A model generated the notes under the pieces. The model worked only from the letters and a program-made list of their open reading frames with translations. It was not told where the DNA came from and did no database searches. From Zea mays (Eukaryota > Streptophyta > Magnoliopsida > Poales > Poaceae): 64,000 nucleotides of DNA. A program made the translations under genes and the position numbers. The DNA is taken from the NCBI RefSeq assembly GCF_902167145.1, contig NC_050104.1:110867849-110931848 (forward strand), written 5' to 3'. Positions 11,887 to 23,402 of the stretch are shown here, piece after piece; positions within the stretch are counted from its first letter, which is position 1; every line of letters begins with the position of its first letter.

Positions 11887-13154
11887 TGAGAGCACCTAGA
11901 GGGGGGGGGGTGAATAGGTGATCCTGTAAAACTTCAAAACTTAAGCCACAAAAACTTGTTAAGTGTTAGCACAATTATGGCCAAGTGGCTAGAGAGGAGT
12001 CAGAACACAATAACCACAAGAAATCAATCACAGAGATGACACGGTGGTTATCCCGTGGTTCGGCCAAGTACAAAACTTGCCTACTCCACGTTGTGGCGTC
12101 CCAACGGACGAGAGTTGCACTCAACTCCTCTCAAGTGATCCAATGATCAACTTGAATACCACGGTGTTCTTGCTTTTCTTTTCTCAATCCCGTTTGCGAG
12201 GAATCTCCACAACTTGGAGCCTCTCGCCCTTACAAAAGATGTTCACAGAGAATCACGGAGCAAGGGAGGGATTAGCAACTCACACACGACACAAAGATCA
12301 CAGTGAATACGCACACACAAGACCCAGACTTGAGCTCAAAAGACTAGCCCACTAGAACGGAGCTCAAATCACTAGAATGTCGAACAAGTGCGCGAGATTG
12401 ATGTGTGAGTGATCAAGAGTGCTCAAAGAATGCTTGGTTTTTTCCTCCATGCGCCTAGGGGTCCCTTTTATAGCCCCAAGGCAGCTAGGAGCCGTTGAGA
12501 GCACATCTGGAAGGCTATCCTTGCCTTCTATCGTCGGGCGCACCGGACAGTCCGGTGCACACCGGACAGTGTCCGGTGCCCGATTCCTTTCCTTAATTGG
12601 CGAAGCCGACCGTTGCCGACCGTTGCAGATCTGGCGCACCGGACAGTCCGGTGCACACCGGACAGTCCGGTGCTTCCTTCCGACCGTTGGCACAGCCACG
12701 TGTCGCGCGCCGATCGCGCGGCCGACCGTTGGCCCGGCCGACCATTGGCTCACCGGACAGTCCGGTGCACACCGGACAGTCCGGTGAATTTTAGCCGAAG
12801 TCGCCGGAGAAAAACCCGAGAGCGGCCTCTTCGGCCGAGGCGGCCTGGCGCACCGGACACTGTCCGGTGCACCACCGGACACTGTCCGGTGCACCACCGG
12901 ACAGTCCGGTGCCCTAGACCGAAGCAGCCCCTTGGCTGCACACAGCCAAGTCTTCTCTTCTCTTCTTCTTTCTGTTTCTAACACTTAGACAAATATATTA
13001 GTACACAAAACCAATGTACTAAGACTTAGAAACATACCTTTGTTGAAGATTTGCACTTTGTTCATCCATGGGCATTGATTTACATTTAAGCACTTGTGTT
13101 GGCACTTAATCACCAAAATACTTAGAAATGGCCCAAAGGCACATTTCCCTTTCA
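11887..13154 (-). repeat. 5' LTR of Sirevirus A
   Basis: 1268 bp, minus orientation, almost identical to the 3' LTR (see that entry). It contains the same palindrome array and the TATA box at about 12464-12473, which would drive gag-pol transcription leftwards. A perfect TSD, tgctg, follows at 13155-13159. Confidence 0.93.
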
Positions 13155-13159
13155 TGCTG

Positions 13160-14128
13160 AAATGCAGGAGTTTGTTCATTCTCTCTCTTATTTAATCCAT
13201 GTATTCCAAAACCAAGTGGATAATTCATCTCACATGAGAAAACGGATGAACAACATGACCAAATGGATTTCTACTCAAGTGCATAATCTCCTGTTAACAG
13301 AAGTGAACTCTCAACCCTTGGCTTACCGATGGTACTGAGAGGACATGCCCAATGTCAAAAGTAGTTCAACAAGTTGGTTTTGACTAACTTGTAACTGCCC
13401 AATGAACGAAGGTTGAGTTTAGAGATCGATTTGTCGAGTAACTAAACTCACTTTGGTTCAACCCATCCTTAGAAAGAACTTAAAAAAATTAAGTTAAATC
13501 GACTGATAACCACCTAATTATCGCTCTAGTTATGCCTCGATCGCCTCACGTGTGTTTTCCCAGCATATGTGATCAAGTCGAGCCATGCCTAGTGCTTGAT
13601 AAAATGGATTGGTTACGAAGGCAGCATCTGCCTATCCCTTCGCTGGTGATTTTGCGAGTCTATCATTTTCTTGGACTTGGATTTTCTAGCTAGCCACGAG
13701 TTAAATGTGATGTTATTCGACATTCACACCCGTCTCGTGTGCTATGAACTTACCGTGACCACTTGTTGGTAAACCTCTTTCTGTGTGTTTTACCCAAGAT
13801 GGTTGCATCTGGTTCTGTTTGGGTAAGATCGCATATCTCTCGTTCGCCCAATAGACTCAAGTAGTACAGTGTCATTAGAAAAAGCAAACTGCACACATGG
13901 AACCTTATGTGTTCCTCTGGCAGATATTGTTTCTATTGGTGGACATTTCTGAATTAGCCTAAGGCGATACATGTTATGTCCACTAGAGAAGCCTCATCCT
14001 GAGACACTTGCCTTCGCTCAGAACTGCCTTATGATTACCGCTGATATGGACGTGGGTTACATGCTTCTCTACTCTTGAAAGTCTTTCGCTCCGAATCTCG
14101 GGACGAGATTCTTTTAAGGGGGAAGGGC
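13160..14128 (+). other. Right part of LARD interior with polypurine tract
   Basis: Continues the LARD interior after the nested Sirevirus. No frame longer than 60 codons is open. The tract ttttaagggggaaggg at 14112-14127 is the polypurine tract, one base before the TGTAAC start of the right LTR. The bases just upstream (gaatctcgggacgagattc) form a near-palindrome and resemble the end of chromovirus pol genes, so a residue of an ancestral integrase C-terminus is possible. Confidence 0.6.
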
Positions 14129-17100
14129 TGTAACACCCCAGGTGTTTATATTCCGCTCGACGATGAGTACGGATTTAAGCACGTAATCAGTGGATAAAAC
14201 AGATGTTAAATTTTAAGCATCTTCGCCTTTCGCGATTTTAATATCGCATCTGTTTCATCTGTCGCGAGTGCGACATCATTTTTATTTTATCTATCCGGGC
14301 TCTTCCTAAATTTTTGTGATGTTCGGAACATCGTTGTTCCGAAAATCGGTGTATCCGGTAATTATTTAAAATTCATCGCTCGCACGAATACGAATTTGGA
14401 AAATTCAGTCTGACCTGAGAGTGATTAAAATTCGACTGCAAAATTTTGGGCAAGTTTAAACTATTCAAACTTTTATAGTTTAACTTCTAATCAAATCGCA
14501 CTATAATCCTGTGAGTAATAAATGTTATGGTAAACTACAAATTAGAAGAGATTATATAATAACAAAAAAAATATTATCTCTCCCATCGTTTACACCCTGA
14601 CATTCTTATCTTTCTAATGTGGTTGAATATCTCCACCGTCCGTATCTCTGTGCATGTGTTGGGATATTTGGAGCAAAGCTTCGTACGACTTCATCTCACA
14701 TTATAAGCTAGCGCTTTGGTTCTGGGAAGAAAAATCTCACCGTTGTTTGATCCTCTCGCGAGCTCGACTTTCTGCTGTAGTCCGGGTTGTCTTCAGCCGC
14801 TCATCATCCGGGGCAGGAAGCTTCCTGCGGGTTCGTCGCCCGCCCGCCCGTCGAGGTCCGGCGCCCTGCACCCACGATCGGATTCTCCTAGAAACAAATA
14901 TCTGCCATCAGCTGTAGGATTTCTTCTACCGCCTCCTCCTTATCCTGTATACGTCAGCTCCCCGGACGCTCATCTCTCCCCGTGATTATCTCAAGCCGCC
15001 GCTGGCAGCTTGGAACTCCTCTCTGCTTCCTTAGCTGCTCGCCTAGGTCCGGCGTGCTCCAGCTCCTGCTCGGCCGCCGTTTCCCCTTCTCGCCGCGGTG
15101 CTCCATTTCTACCCTCTGTCGGTGTCCTTCCTGCTCGCCCCAGCACAGCGGTTTCCTGTTCGACGCCCAGCCATCCCTCTGTTTTCCTCCCTCGCCATGC
15201 CGCGCAGTTCTCCGGCTCGCCGGCGTTTTACCCCTGCGCGCGCGCTCAGCTCGGCGTTCCCTTCCCCAGCTCCAATCTTCTCTGCCGAGCCCCTCCGTGG
15301 TCGCGTTCCGGCCAACCTCCGGCTCGGATCGGTCTTCAGCTCTCCCTGCGCGCGTTCTCCTTCGTCCTGGCCCCTTCCTGCGCGCGCAAATATATTTTCC
15401 CCAGCCGATTCTGCTGTTTGCTCCCCTGCGCGTCGTGCTCCTCTGCTCTCTGTCGGCGCGCGCTGTGCTCGACGTCCTCCTATGGCGCTCGATGCTCCTC
15501 TGTTGGCCGCGCCGTGGAGCCTGCGCGCTCGGTCCTGCCCATTTCGCCGTGTTCTGTTTTTCTCCCCATAGCGCTCAACGCCTTGGAACCCGCATAGCTC
15601 TGTTCGTCTCGTCATTACCTTGCTACTGCCTCCAGTGTGGAGCGATTTGCGTGTGTCGATGAAGCAAGCGAAGTCCCACAACGTGCGCTAGCTGTTGGAC
15701 AAAAAAAAGAGACATGAGCCAAGTGTTGTCGACCCCGTCGTTTTCCCTGTTTTGTGCTCGCGCGGTTTTCTGCTCGCTGGCGTGCCCTCTCGGCTCGCTC
15801 GGCTTTAATTCCCAATCGCGCCGTCGATCTCGTCGTTTGCCGTCGAGTCGTCAAACACGTCATCCCCGGCTCGATCCCCACCTCACCAGCTTATCCCAGA
15901 CTTCAATCGAAGGTCGTCGTCGTTCGTGCATCCCCAAGAAAACCCAAGAATCGGATGAAGACGAAGCTAGCAGCACGATACTCCCCAAGTGTTCGATAAA
16001 TTGCTTGGACCGGAAAATCGCTACCGATCTTACGGCTTCGAGTCAGCTGCTGAAACGGTAAGCTGGTAAATTATTCAGAATAGTTCGATCGTTGAATAAA
16101 TTAATGTGCTAGTGCGATACTCATTAAGGTGCTCGATATATTGCGTGAGTCACGAAACTCTCGTCGACTTCGCAGTTCTTGCGATTATCAGGCCAGATTC
16201 AGCTATGGCGAATTATTTCGCTATTCTGGTCACTTAGCTGAATTAGTGAACCGAGTAGAATTTTAGTAGGCATGTGTGATGATAAAATATTTTAATCATT
16301 TATAAAGATGTAGTATAATTTATAAGGCAAGGGATTAGTTCAGAATTTAATTAATTAACTGATAAATTGTGATTAGGCTAATTGTATTTCATGTGTATAG
16401 TTTGTTGTTCGTGATGTTTGCGATAAGTTCAAGAAGCGTAATTATTGCGCTTAATTGTACGACGATAATTAGTATCTCCGTATGAAATTGTTCAACGCCT
16501 CGCCGCTAGGAGTTAATTCGCTATCGCATAGTACTATTTAGGTTTGTAATATTCCTGTTTATATGCATTCATGTGCATCGTGCATCTCAATTAGGTACGA
16601 TAATTGATCGCGTAATGCGGAAGACGAGCCAAGTCGACCCCAAGCGCGGACTACTCCGCGTGGAGATGCTGATGAACGAACCTGCCTGATCAAGTGCTAG
16701 GATAAGGATGATCGTCAAGTGGTCGCCTAACAAACACTAACCTAGTGTTACTCAGGCAAGCCCCGGTGCATGCAACCCCTTTCCTTGTGTTTTTAAATAC
16801 TTTTCGCACACTTTAAGTCTAGTGAAATGTGCATTAAGTTCATAGGAATTGCTTGAAACCCTTTGATGCATTGCTTTCCTTGATATCCATACCTTTATAG
16901 ATACTTCTGTGAAGTATCAAAATTATGATTTACAAAAATGCTTAGCCTTGCTTAGATCTTGTGGATAGAGGTTGTCCATAGCCTAGCCCGGGAAAGGATG
17001 GCTTCTACCTGCAAGACTATTTTCATTTAGAGCAATAGTGGGATCTTACTGCAAAGTTCCCCGTGATGCTCTTTCATCCTAAGGAACAGACACAATCCTA

Positions 17101-18189
17101 AGGATGGAAATACTTAAATTGAGACTTGGGTTGGGAACAGGTGATGTTCTACCCAGGTTGGTTAAGGATTAATGCGTATGTAGGCGTGCTGACCGAGGAC
17201 CCTTTAACTGGTCACATGCCTCGTCATGGGTAAGCCTTGCCTCGGGCAGACTAAGGCCAGAATAAGATAACACGAAATGGGCATGGAGCGGTGGCGAGAG
17301 TAGCGTGTACCCTCCGTGGCAAGAGGCTGGACGGTGGTGTATCTGTGCTCTCGGTTTGCGTGAACCTGATCTGGTCTTAAGAACCCCGGTGGCGGGTTGA
17401 CATATGCAAGGGTTAAGTGCTACATATGTCGTGTGATTGGAGATCCTCAGCTGAGTATAATCGATTCGGATCGCCGTACCTTCGCGGTTATGAAGACTTG
17501 GTCACTTTTCTACAACCTAAGTCAGGATATGAACACTATGGATAAAAATGATGTTGTAGTGATGAGATGTTGAAATTAGACTAGATGCAAATAGAGTCTA
17601 TTAATACTTAATATGGCGTTAAAAGATTGAAAGTAAGGACTCACTTTAGTAAGCTACTTCTGCAAAAGAATAAGTTGATTTTTGCTAAAGCCTCTCCTTG
17701 ACTCCTATTTATCCAGCATACCCTTGAGAGTCTTTTCCTTAGTCGGGTAAGACTTGCTGAGTAATTCCATACTCAGGGTTTTATTCCCTGTTGTTTTTCA
17801 GGTTTTAACTTTGTGCTGTTGTTGACGGTGTTAAGTGCCGGTGGGCTCGGCCTTCTTATAAGTCTAAGTACTTCTTCTATACTTCTTATTGAGGATGGTC
17901 ACTTGAGCTAGCATATATTTCACACTTATACTTTTGTAATCACTCCGATAAAATAATGTAAATTTTTTATAACCTGTAAAATTTGGTAATAAGATTTCCG
18001 CTGCAAAAATGTTGTGTGTGTGATTTGTGTTACTTAATCCCGCGGTTCTGGTTGTAAGTGGTTTATCCGATGTCCTTGGGCAATCGGACGGATCTTGTTA
18101 AGTTATCTGGTGCACATGCATAGTTGTCTGAGGTCTTTAGGACAAGGACAGATGCATGTGGGCCCAATAACTTGGGAGGTTCTGCCACA
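14129..18189 (+). repeat. 3' LTR of the LARD (complete, 4061 bp)
   Basis: Begins TGTAACACCCCAGG and ends ...TTCTGCCACA. Positions 16277-18189 repeat 1-1913 of the window. A GC- and CT-rich island at about 14780-15960 leaves three overlapping plus frames and a minus frame open (up to 226 codons). These have Pro/Ser/Arg-biased low-complexity translations and no domain, so I treat them as compositional. TSD cannot be tested because the left end is outside the window; ccacc (18190-18194) is the expected right copy. Confidence 0.9.
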
Positions 18190-18553
18190 CCACCGGACAG
18201 TCCGGTGATTTTAATTCGTACGCCGCCGACGAAATCCCGAGAGCGGCCAGTTTGACCAAAGCCAGCCTGGCGCACCAGACACTGTCCGGTGCACCACCGG
18301 ACAGTCCGGTGCACCCAGACCGAAGCTGTCTTTGGCTGAACACAGCCATCTCTTTTCCAAGTTGTTTTCTCCTGTTTCTTAGCACTTAGACACAACACAT
18401 TAGTCTTTAAAACAATGTACTAAGTCTAGAAACATACCTTGCACCTTGATTTGCACTTTTTAGTCTTTGACACAATTTAACACTTAAAACATTTGTGTTG
18501 GCACTTAATCACCAAAATACTTAGAAATGGCCCAAGGGCACATTTCCCTTTCA
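18190..18553 (-). repeat. LTR fragment of Sirevirus B, cut by the LARD insertion
   Basis: This piece is the first ~364 bp of a Sirevirus LTR in minus orientation: TGAAAGGGAAATG starts at 18553 and reads leftwards. It holds CACCGG palindromes and stops at the LARD border. Its sequence is Ji-like and clearly different from the 5' LTR of element C (21993-23144), so it is not C's own 3' LTR. It joins C's integrase gene exactly at an LTR terminus, as an insertion would. Whether B is a solo LTR or a full element cannot be told here. Confidence 0.78.
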
Positions 18554-19575
18554 CAAGCTGTGTTCACAGCTTCCGACCAAAACCGCGCATGCGTCTTGAA
18601 CTCTCCAAGCATCATCCTCGCCATGTCGATAAGCGTCATGTTCTTCCTCTCTACCACACCATTTTGTTGTGGTGTGTAGGGAGCGGAGAACTCGTGCTTG
18701 ATGCCTTCCTCCTCAAGGTACTCCTCCACTTGCAGATTATTGAACTCGGACCCGTTGTCACTTCTTATCTTTTTCACCTTAAGCTCAAATTCGTTTTGAG
18801 CCCGCCTTAGAAAGCGCTTAAGGGTTCCTTGGGTTTCTGATTTATCCTGCAAGAAGAATACCCAAGTGAAGCGGGAAAAATCATCAACAATCACTAAACC
18901 ATACTTACTTCCCCCGATGCTAAGGTAGGCGACGGGTCCGAAGAGGTCCATATGTAGTAGCTCCAGTGGTCTTGATGTTGTCATCACATTCTTGTTGTGA
19001 TGAGTGCTTCCCACCTGTTTTCCTGCCTGACAAGCTGCACAAGGTCTATCTTTTTCGAAGCAGACATTGGTTAGTCCTAACACATGCTCTCCCTTTAGAA
19101 GTTTGTGAAGGTTCTTCATCCCAACATGTGCTAGACGACGATGCCACAACCAGCCCATACTAGTCTTAGCGACTAAGCATGCATCTAGATCGACCTCCTC
19201 TTTCAAAAAATCAACTAGGTAGAGTTTGCCATCTAATACACCCTTAAACACTAATGAACCATCACTCCTTCTAAAGACAGATACATCAACATTTGTAAAC
19301 AAACAAGTGTAGCCCATGTGGCACAATTGACTTACAGACAGGAGATTATAGCCTAGCGACTCTACTAAAAATACATTGGAAATAGAGTGCTCACTAGTGA
19401 TGGCTATCTTTCCCAAACTTTTGACCTTGCCCTGATTCCCATCTCTAAATATAATTGTATCCTGGGAATCCTTGTTCTTGACGTAGGAGGTGAACATCTT
19501 CTTCTCCCCCGTCATGTGGTTTGTGCATCCGCTGTCGATAATCCATCTTGAGCCCCCGGATGCATAAACCTGCAA
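18554..19575 (-). pseudogene. pol: Sirevirus C pol, N-terminal part (protease and integrase)
   Basis: About 340 codons, closely similar to Sirevirus A pol: protease WIIDSGC at the N-terminus, the HHCC zinc site ([17 protein letters not shown]), then integrase D, D and E (HMDLFG, RSDNGSE, VVERKN). The frame is then cut in the WSEAVNTAC region by the Sirevirus B LTR. An open frame runs on into the LTR to 18505 but adds only LTR-encoded residues. Unlike copies A and E, pol here is in the same frame as gag, separated by one TAA, because one A is missing from the ctaaattt run. Confidence 0.85.
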
Positions 19576-19581
19576 GGCAAA

Positions 19582-21942
19582 TTAGGCTTGGGTTTTAGGT
19601 ACCCAACTCTTGTTGGGTCCTACAAGGTTAGTTACAATAGCTTTTGGTACCCAAATGCAAGCTTTGTCTCCTTTACATTTGGATCCCACTTTTCTAGCAA
19701 CCACTTTTTCATTTTTACATGAAAGTACAAATGTAGTGTTGCAAGCATGAAAGATAGTAGTAGGTTTATTACACATTTTCCTAGGAGCATGAGACACAAA
19801 ATTTCTCCTAGGCCTACCATTAAAATTGGAACTTGAAGCGAACATAGCATGTGAATCATAAGCATCATAATCATATCTCCTATTATGACTAGCAATTTTC
19901 CTATTATACATGAAAGCATGATTCTTTTGAACGCTACTAGCAATAGGGGCCTTCCCTTTCTCTTTGTTGGAAATGGGGGCCCTTTGGCTTGTTAAGTTCT
20001 TGGCTTCCTTTTGAAAGCCAAGTCCATCCTTAATTGAGGGGTGTCTACCAATAGTGTAGGCATCCCTAGCAAATTTTAGCTTATCAAAATCAACCTTAGA
20101 AGTCTTAAGTTGAGCATTAAGACTTGCCACCTCATCATTTAATTTAGCAATAGAAGCAAGATGTTCATCACAAGCATTGATATCAAAATCCTTGCATCTA
20201 TTGCAAATTACAACATGTTCTACACATGAACTTGATTTATTAGCTACTTCTAGCTTAGCACTTAAATCATCATTCAAAGTCTTTAAACTAGAGATAGATT
20301 CATTGCAAGTGGATAACTCAGAAGATAGTAATTCATTCCTTTTAATCTCTAAGGCAAGAGACTTTTGAACACTAACAAATTTGTCATGTTCCTCATACAA
20401 AATGTCCTCTTGCCTCTCTAGCAGTCTGTCCTTTTCATTTAAAGCATCAATCAATTCATTGATCTTTTCTACCTTTGCTCTATCTAAACCTTTGAATAAG
20501 CTAGAATAATCTACTTCATCATCACTAGAATCATCATCGCTTGAAGTAGTATACTTAGGGGTTTCTCGAATGCTTACCTTTTTCTCCTTTGCCATGAGGC
20601 AAGTGTGGCATTCGTTGGGGAAGAGAGAAGATTTGTTGAAGGCCGAGGCTGCTAGTCCTTCATCATCAGAGTCGGATGACGAGCAGTCCGAGTCCCATTC
20701 CTTGCCAAGATGCGCCTCGCCTTTAGCCTTCCTATAGCTTTTCTTCTTCTCCTTCTTCCCATGTCTTTCTTCAGCCTAATCATTTTCATTATCGGGACAT
20801 TGAGCAATAAAATGACCTGTCTTACCACATTTGAAGCAGGAGCGCTTTCCCCTTGCTTTATTCTTGTTGGGGTACTCCTTGCGTCCTTTTAATGTGGTCT
20901 TGAAGCGCTTGATGATGAGAGCCATCTCATCTTCGTTTAGCCCGGCCGCCTCAACTTGTGCCACCTTGCTTGGTAGCGCCTCCCTGCTGCTTGTTGCTTT
21001 GAGAGCAACGGGTTGAGGCTCGTAGATGGGTAATGGACCATTAAGCGTGTCGTCTACATATCGGGCTTCTTTCACCATCATGCGCCCGCTCACAAACTTT
21101 CCGAGTATCTCCTCGGGCGTCATCTTTGTGTACCTGGGATTTTCACGGATGAAGTTCACAAGATGAGGGTCAATAACAGTAAAAGACATGAGCATAAGTC
21201 GGACGACGTCGTGGTCCGTCCATCTCGTGCTCCCATAGCTCCTAATCTTGTTGACCAGGGTCTTGAGCCTGTTGTACATCTGTGTTGGCTCCTCTCCCCT
21301 GATCATAGCGAACCTTCCTAGCTCGCCTTCCACCAACTCCATTTTGGTGATCATGGTGGCGTCGTTTCCCTCATGTGATATTTTGAGGGTGTCCCAGATT
21401 TGCTTGGCGTTGTCCAAGCCGCTCACCTTGTTGTACTCATCCCTGCACAAAGATGCTAGCAAAACAGTGGTAGCTTGTGCATTTTTATGAATTTGCTCGT
21501 TAATAAACACATGGCTATCTGTACTATCAAATTGCATCCCATTTTCCACTATTTCCCAAATGCTAGGATGGAGAGAAAATAGATGACTACGCATTTTATG
21601 ACTCCAAAATGAGTAGTCCTCTCCATCAAAGTGTGGAGGTTTTCCTAGTGGAATAGAAAGTAAATGTGCATTCGAATTGTACGACATGCGAGAATAGTCA
21701 AAAGAGTAATTTTGATTAACCGTCTTTTTCTTTGAAGAAGGATCGTCATCGTCATCGTCTCTTGGTGAAGAAGAAGATTCATCACTGTCGTAGTAGACAA
21801 TCTTCTTGATGCGCCTCTTCTTCTTCCCGTCCCTCTTCTTATGACTTGAGCCAGAGTCCGTGGGCTTGTCATCTTTAGGCTCGTTGAGGAAGGACTCCTT
21901 TTCCTTGTTGTTGACCACCATCCCATTTCCCTTAGGATCCAT
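19582..21942 (-). pseudogene. gag: Sirevirus C gag with one premature stop
   Basis: Starts at the ATG of MDPKGNGMVVNN at 21942 and is open for 388 codons through the Gag core and the CCHC knuckle (CFKCGKTGHFIAQC). It then meets an in-frame TAG at 20776-20778. The same frame stays open afterwards to 19582 with the Lys-rich, acidic and coiled-coil regions seen in copy A, ending SWVPKTQA-TAA. The stop sits where copy A has Gln (DQE), so one CAG-to-TAG change explains it. Without readthrough the product lacks the coiled coil and the pol extension. Confidence 0.9.
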
Positions 21943-21978
21943 CTCTTCGGGCGATTAGTCCCTTACGTGAAGAGAATG

Positions 21979-21992
21979 GCTCCGATACCAAT
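21979..21992 (-). other. Primer-binding site of Sirevirus C
   Basis: Minus-strand attggtatcggagc abuts the 5' LTR end, identical to the sites of A and E. Confidence 0.87.
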
Positions 21993-23144
21993 TGAGAGCA
22001 CCTAGAGGGGGGTGAATAGGTGATCCTGTAAAATTCAACAACTAATAGCCACAAATCTTGGTTATATAAAAGTTAGTGCGACTAAGTAGTTGCGAAGCGA
22101 GTTCTTGTGGGCAAGACAATCACAAAGAGATCAACACAAGAGACACGCGAGTTTATCCCGTGGTTCGGCCAAGTAACACTTGCCTACTTCCACGTTGTGG
22201 CGTCCCAATGGACGAGGGTTGCACTCAACCCCTTTCAAGTGATCCAATGATCAACTTGAATACCACGACTTTTCTTTGCTTTTCTCTTTTTCCCGTTTGC
22301 GAGGAATCTCCACAAGTTAGAGTCTCTCGCCCTTACAACAAAGATCACAATGAAAGCGAGGACTAGAAAAGTGCTCCAATCTCAAGAACGATGAACGATT
22401 GTGTGAAAGTGAGGACTAGAAGTCTTGGAATGCTTAGAGTGTGTTTGGGTGACTCCTCCATGCGCCTAGGGGTCCCTTTTATAGCCCCAAGGCAGCTAGA
22501 AGCCATTGGAAGCCAACAAGGAAGGCAATTCTTGCCTTCTGTCGGGTGGCGCACCGGACAGTCCGGTGCACCACCGGACAGCCATTGTTCATGTTCGGTG
22601 CGCAATCTCCTTCCTTTTCTGGCAAAGTCGACCGTTGCAGAGACATGGCAGTTGGCGCACCGGATAGTCCGGTGCCCCCTGCCGACCGTTGGCGCGGGCC
22701 ACGCGTCGCCCGCGGATTGCACGGCCGACCGTTGCGCTGGCGGTCGTTGGCTCACCGGACAGTCTGGTGCACCACCGGACAGTCCGGTGAATTACAGTCG
22801 TATGCCGCCAAACTTTCCCGAGAGTGGCCTATTCACCGGAGTCCAGCCTGCACCACCGGACACTGTCCGGTGCACCACCGGACAGTCCGACGTGCCAGAC
22901 TGAGCTAAGTCTTGGTTGTACCAAGGCAAGTCTTTTGCATCTCTTTTCTCTTCTTCTTTTCTCTGTTTCTAGCACTTAGACAAATATATTAGTACACAAA
23001 AAACCAATGTACTAAGTCTAGAAACATACCTTTGCTTTGATTATCACTTCTTTCTTCATTTTGCACTTAAGAACTCAATTAAATGTGTTGGACACTAAAC
23101 ACCAAAACATAATAGAAATTGCCCAAAGGCACATTTCCCTTTCA
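21993..23144 (-). repeat. 5' LTR of Sirevirus C
   Basis: 1152 bp, beginning TGAAAGGGAAATGTGCC at 23144 and ending GGTGCTCTCA at 21993 on the minus strand. It has the CACCGG...CCGGTG palindromes and a TATA box near 22478. Its first 150 bases (gggcaatttctatt..) differ from those of A, B and E, which marks a different LTR family, probably Opie versus Ji. Confidence 0.88.
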
Positions 23145-23402
23145 GTAATCCCACTCCCTTTTTCCATCGATTTGGTTTGTAGAAAGTGTATGTATTCGAT
23201 TATTAGGATTAGGGTCGTGAACCATTTTTATTTTTGTATTATCAAATTGTAGAATGTCTAGACGTGGTAAAACTACTAAACCAAGGTAACCATTGTATAT
23301 TATGTATCATCAAATCGTAGCGGTTCTCATAACAAAACAAATTGAATATTAGGAAGGCTCCATTGACCGGAAATGCCTTCGACCCGCTGGCTTTGTCTAT
23401 TG
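23145..23402. other. Flanking AT-rich DNA
   Basis: Old genomic DNA outside the nested stack. Nothing is recognised apart from the expected TSD of Sirevirus C (gtaat) at its left edge. Confidence 0.4.

Larger units (their letters stand above)
4154..13154 (-). mobile_element. Complete Sirevirus A (Opie/Ji-type Ty1/copia)
   Basis: A 9001-bp element on the minus strand inside the LARD. A perfect 5-bp target duplication, tgctg, flanks it at 4149-4153 and 13155-13159. Order on its own strand: 5' LTR, primer-binding site, gag, pol, long 3' untranslated stretch with repeated polypurine motifs, 3' LTR. This is the Sirevirus plan: large gag with zinc knuckle and coiled coil, several polypurine-like motifs before the 3' LTR, and CACCGG...CCGGTG palindromes in the LTR. 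Gag and pol carry no internal stop. The LTRs differ by about three substitutions and one length change in a G run, so the copy is young and may be autonomous. LTR sequence favours the Ji/Opie group; the exact family was not verified. Confidence 0.93.
1..18189 (+). mobile_element. LARD-like non-autonomous Ty3/gypsy retrotransposon (left end outside window)
   Basis: Two copies of one long LTR flank an interior with no gag or pol. The left copy ends at 1913 and the right copy is complete at 14129-18189 (4061 bp, TGTAAC...CCACA). A primer-binding site follows the left LTR and a polypurine tract precedes the right LTR, so the element is plus-oriented. Without the 9-kb Sirevirus nested at 4154-13154, the interior is about 3.2 kb. 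Long LTRs around a non-coding interior match the published LARD class. The tract just before the right LTR resembles the 3' end of Tekay/Del-type chromovirus pol, so that lineage is a plausible parent; this is inference. The two LTRs differ at only four positions over the 1913 bp that can be compared, so insertion is recent. The element entered a Sirevirus LTR at 18190. Confidence 0.85.
18554..23144 (-). mobile_element. Sirevirus C, 5' half (Opie-like Ty1/copia)
   Basis: Minus-strand element with 5' LTR, primer-binding site, gag with one premature stop, and pol from protease into integrase, where Sirevirus B begins. Reverse transcriptase, RNase H and the 3' LTR are not in the window and should lie left of it if B and the LARD are simple insertions. 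The right flank after the LTR is gtaat (23145-23149), the expected target duplication. Confidence 0.85.

Noticed and set aside
18505..18553. C-terminal tail of the Sirevirus C pol frame ending in LTR-encoded residues
   Set aside because: Accidental readthrough into the inserted Sirevirus B LTR, not a new protein end.
18190..18553. Interpretation as Sirevirus C's own 3' LTR after an internal deletion
   Set aside because: Its sequence differs clearly from C's 5' LTR, while an insertion of another Sirevirus explains the exact LTR terminus at the junction.
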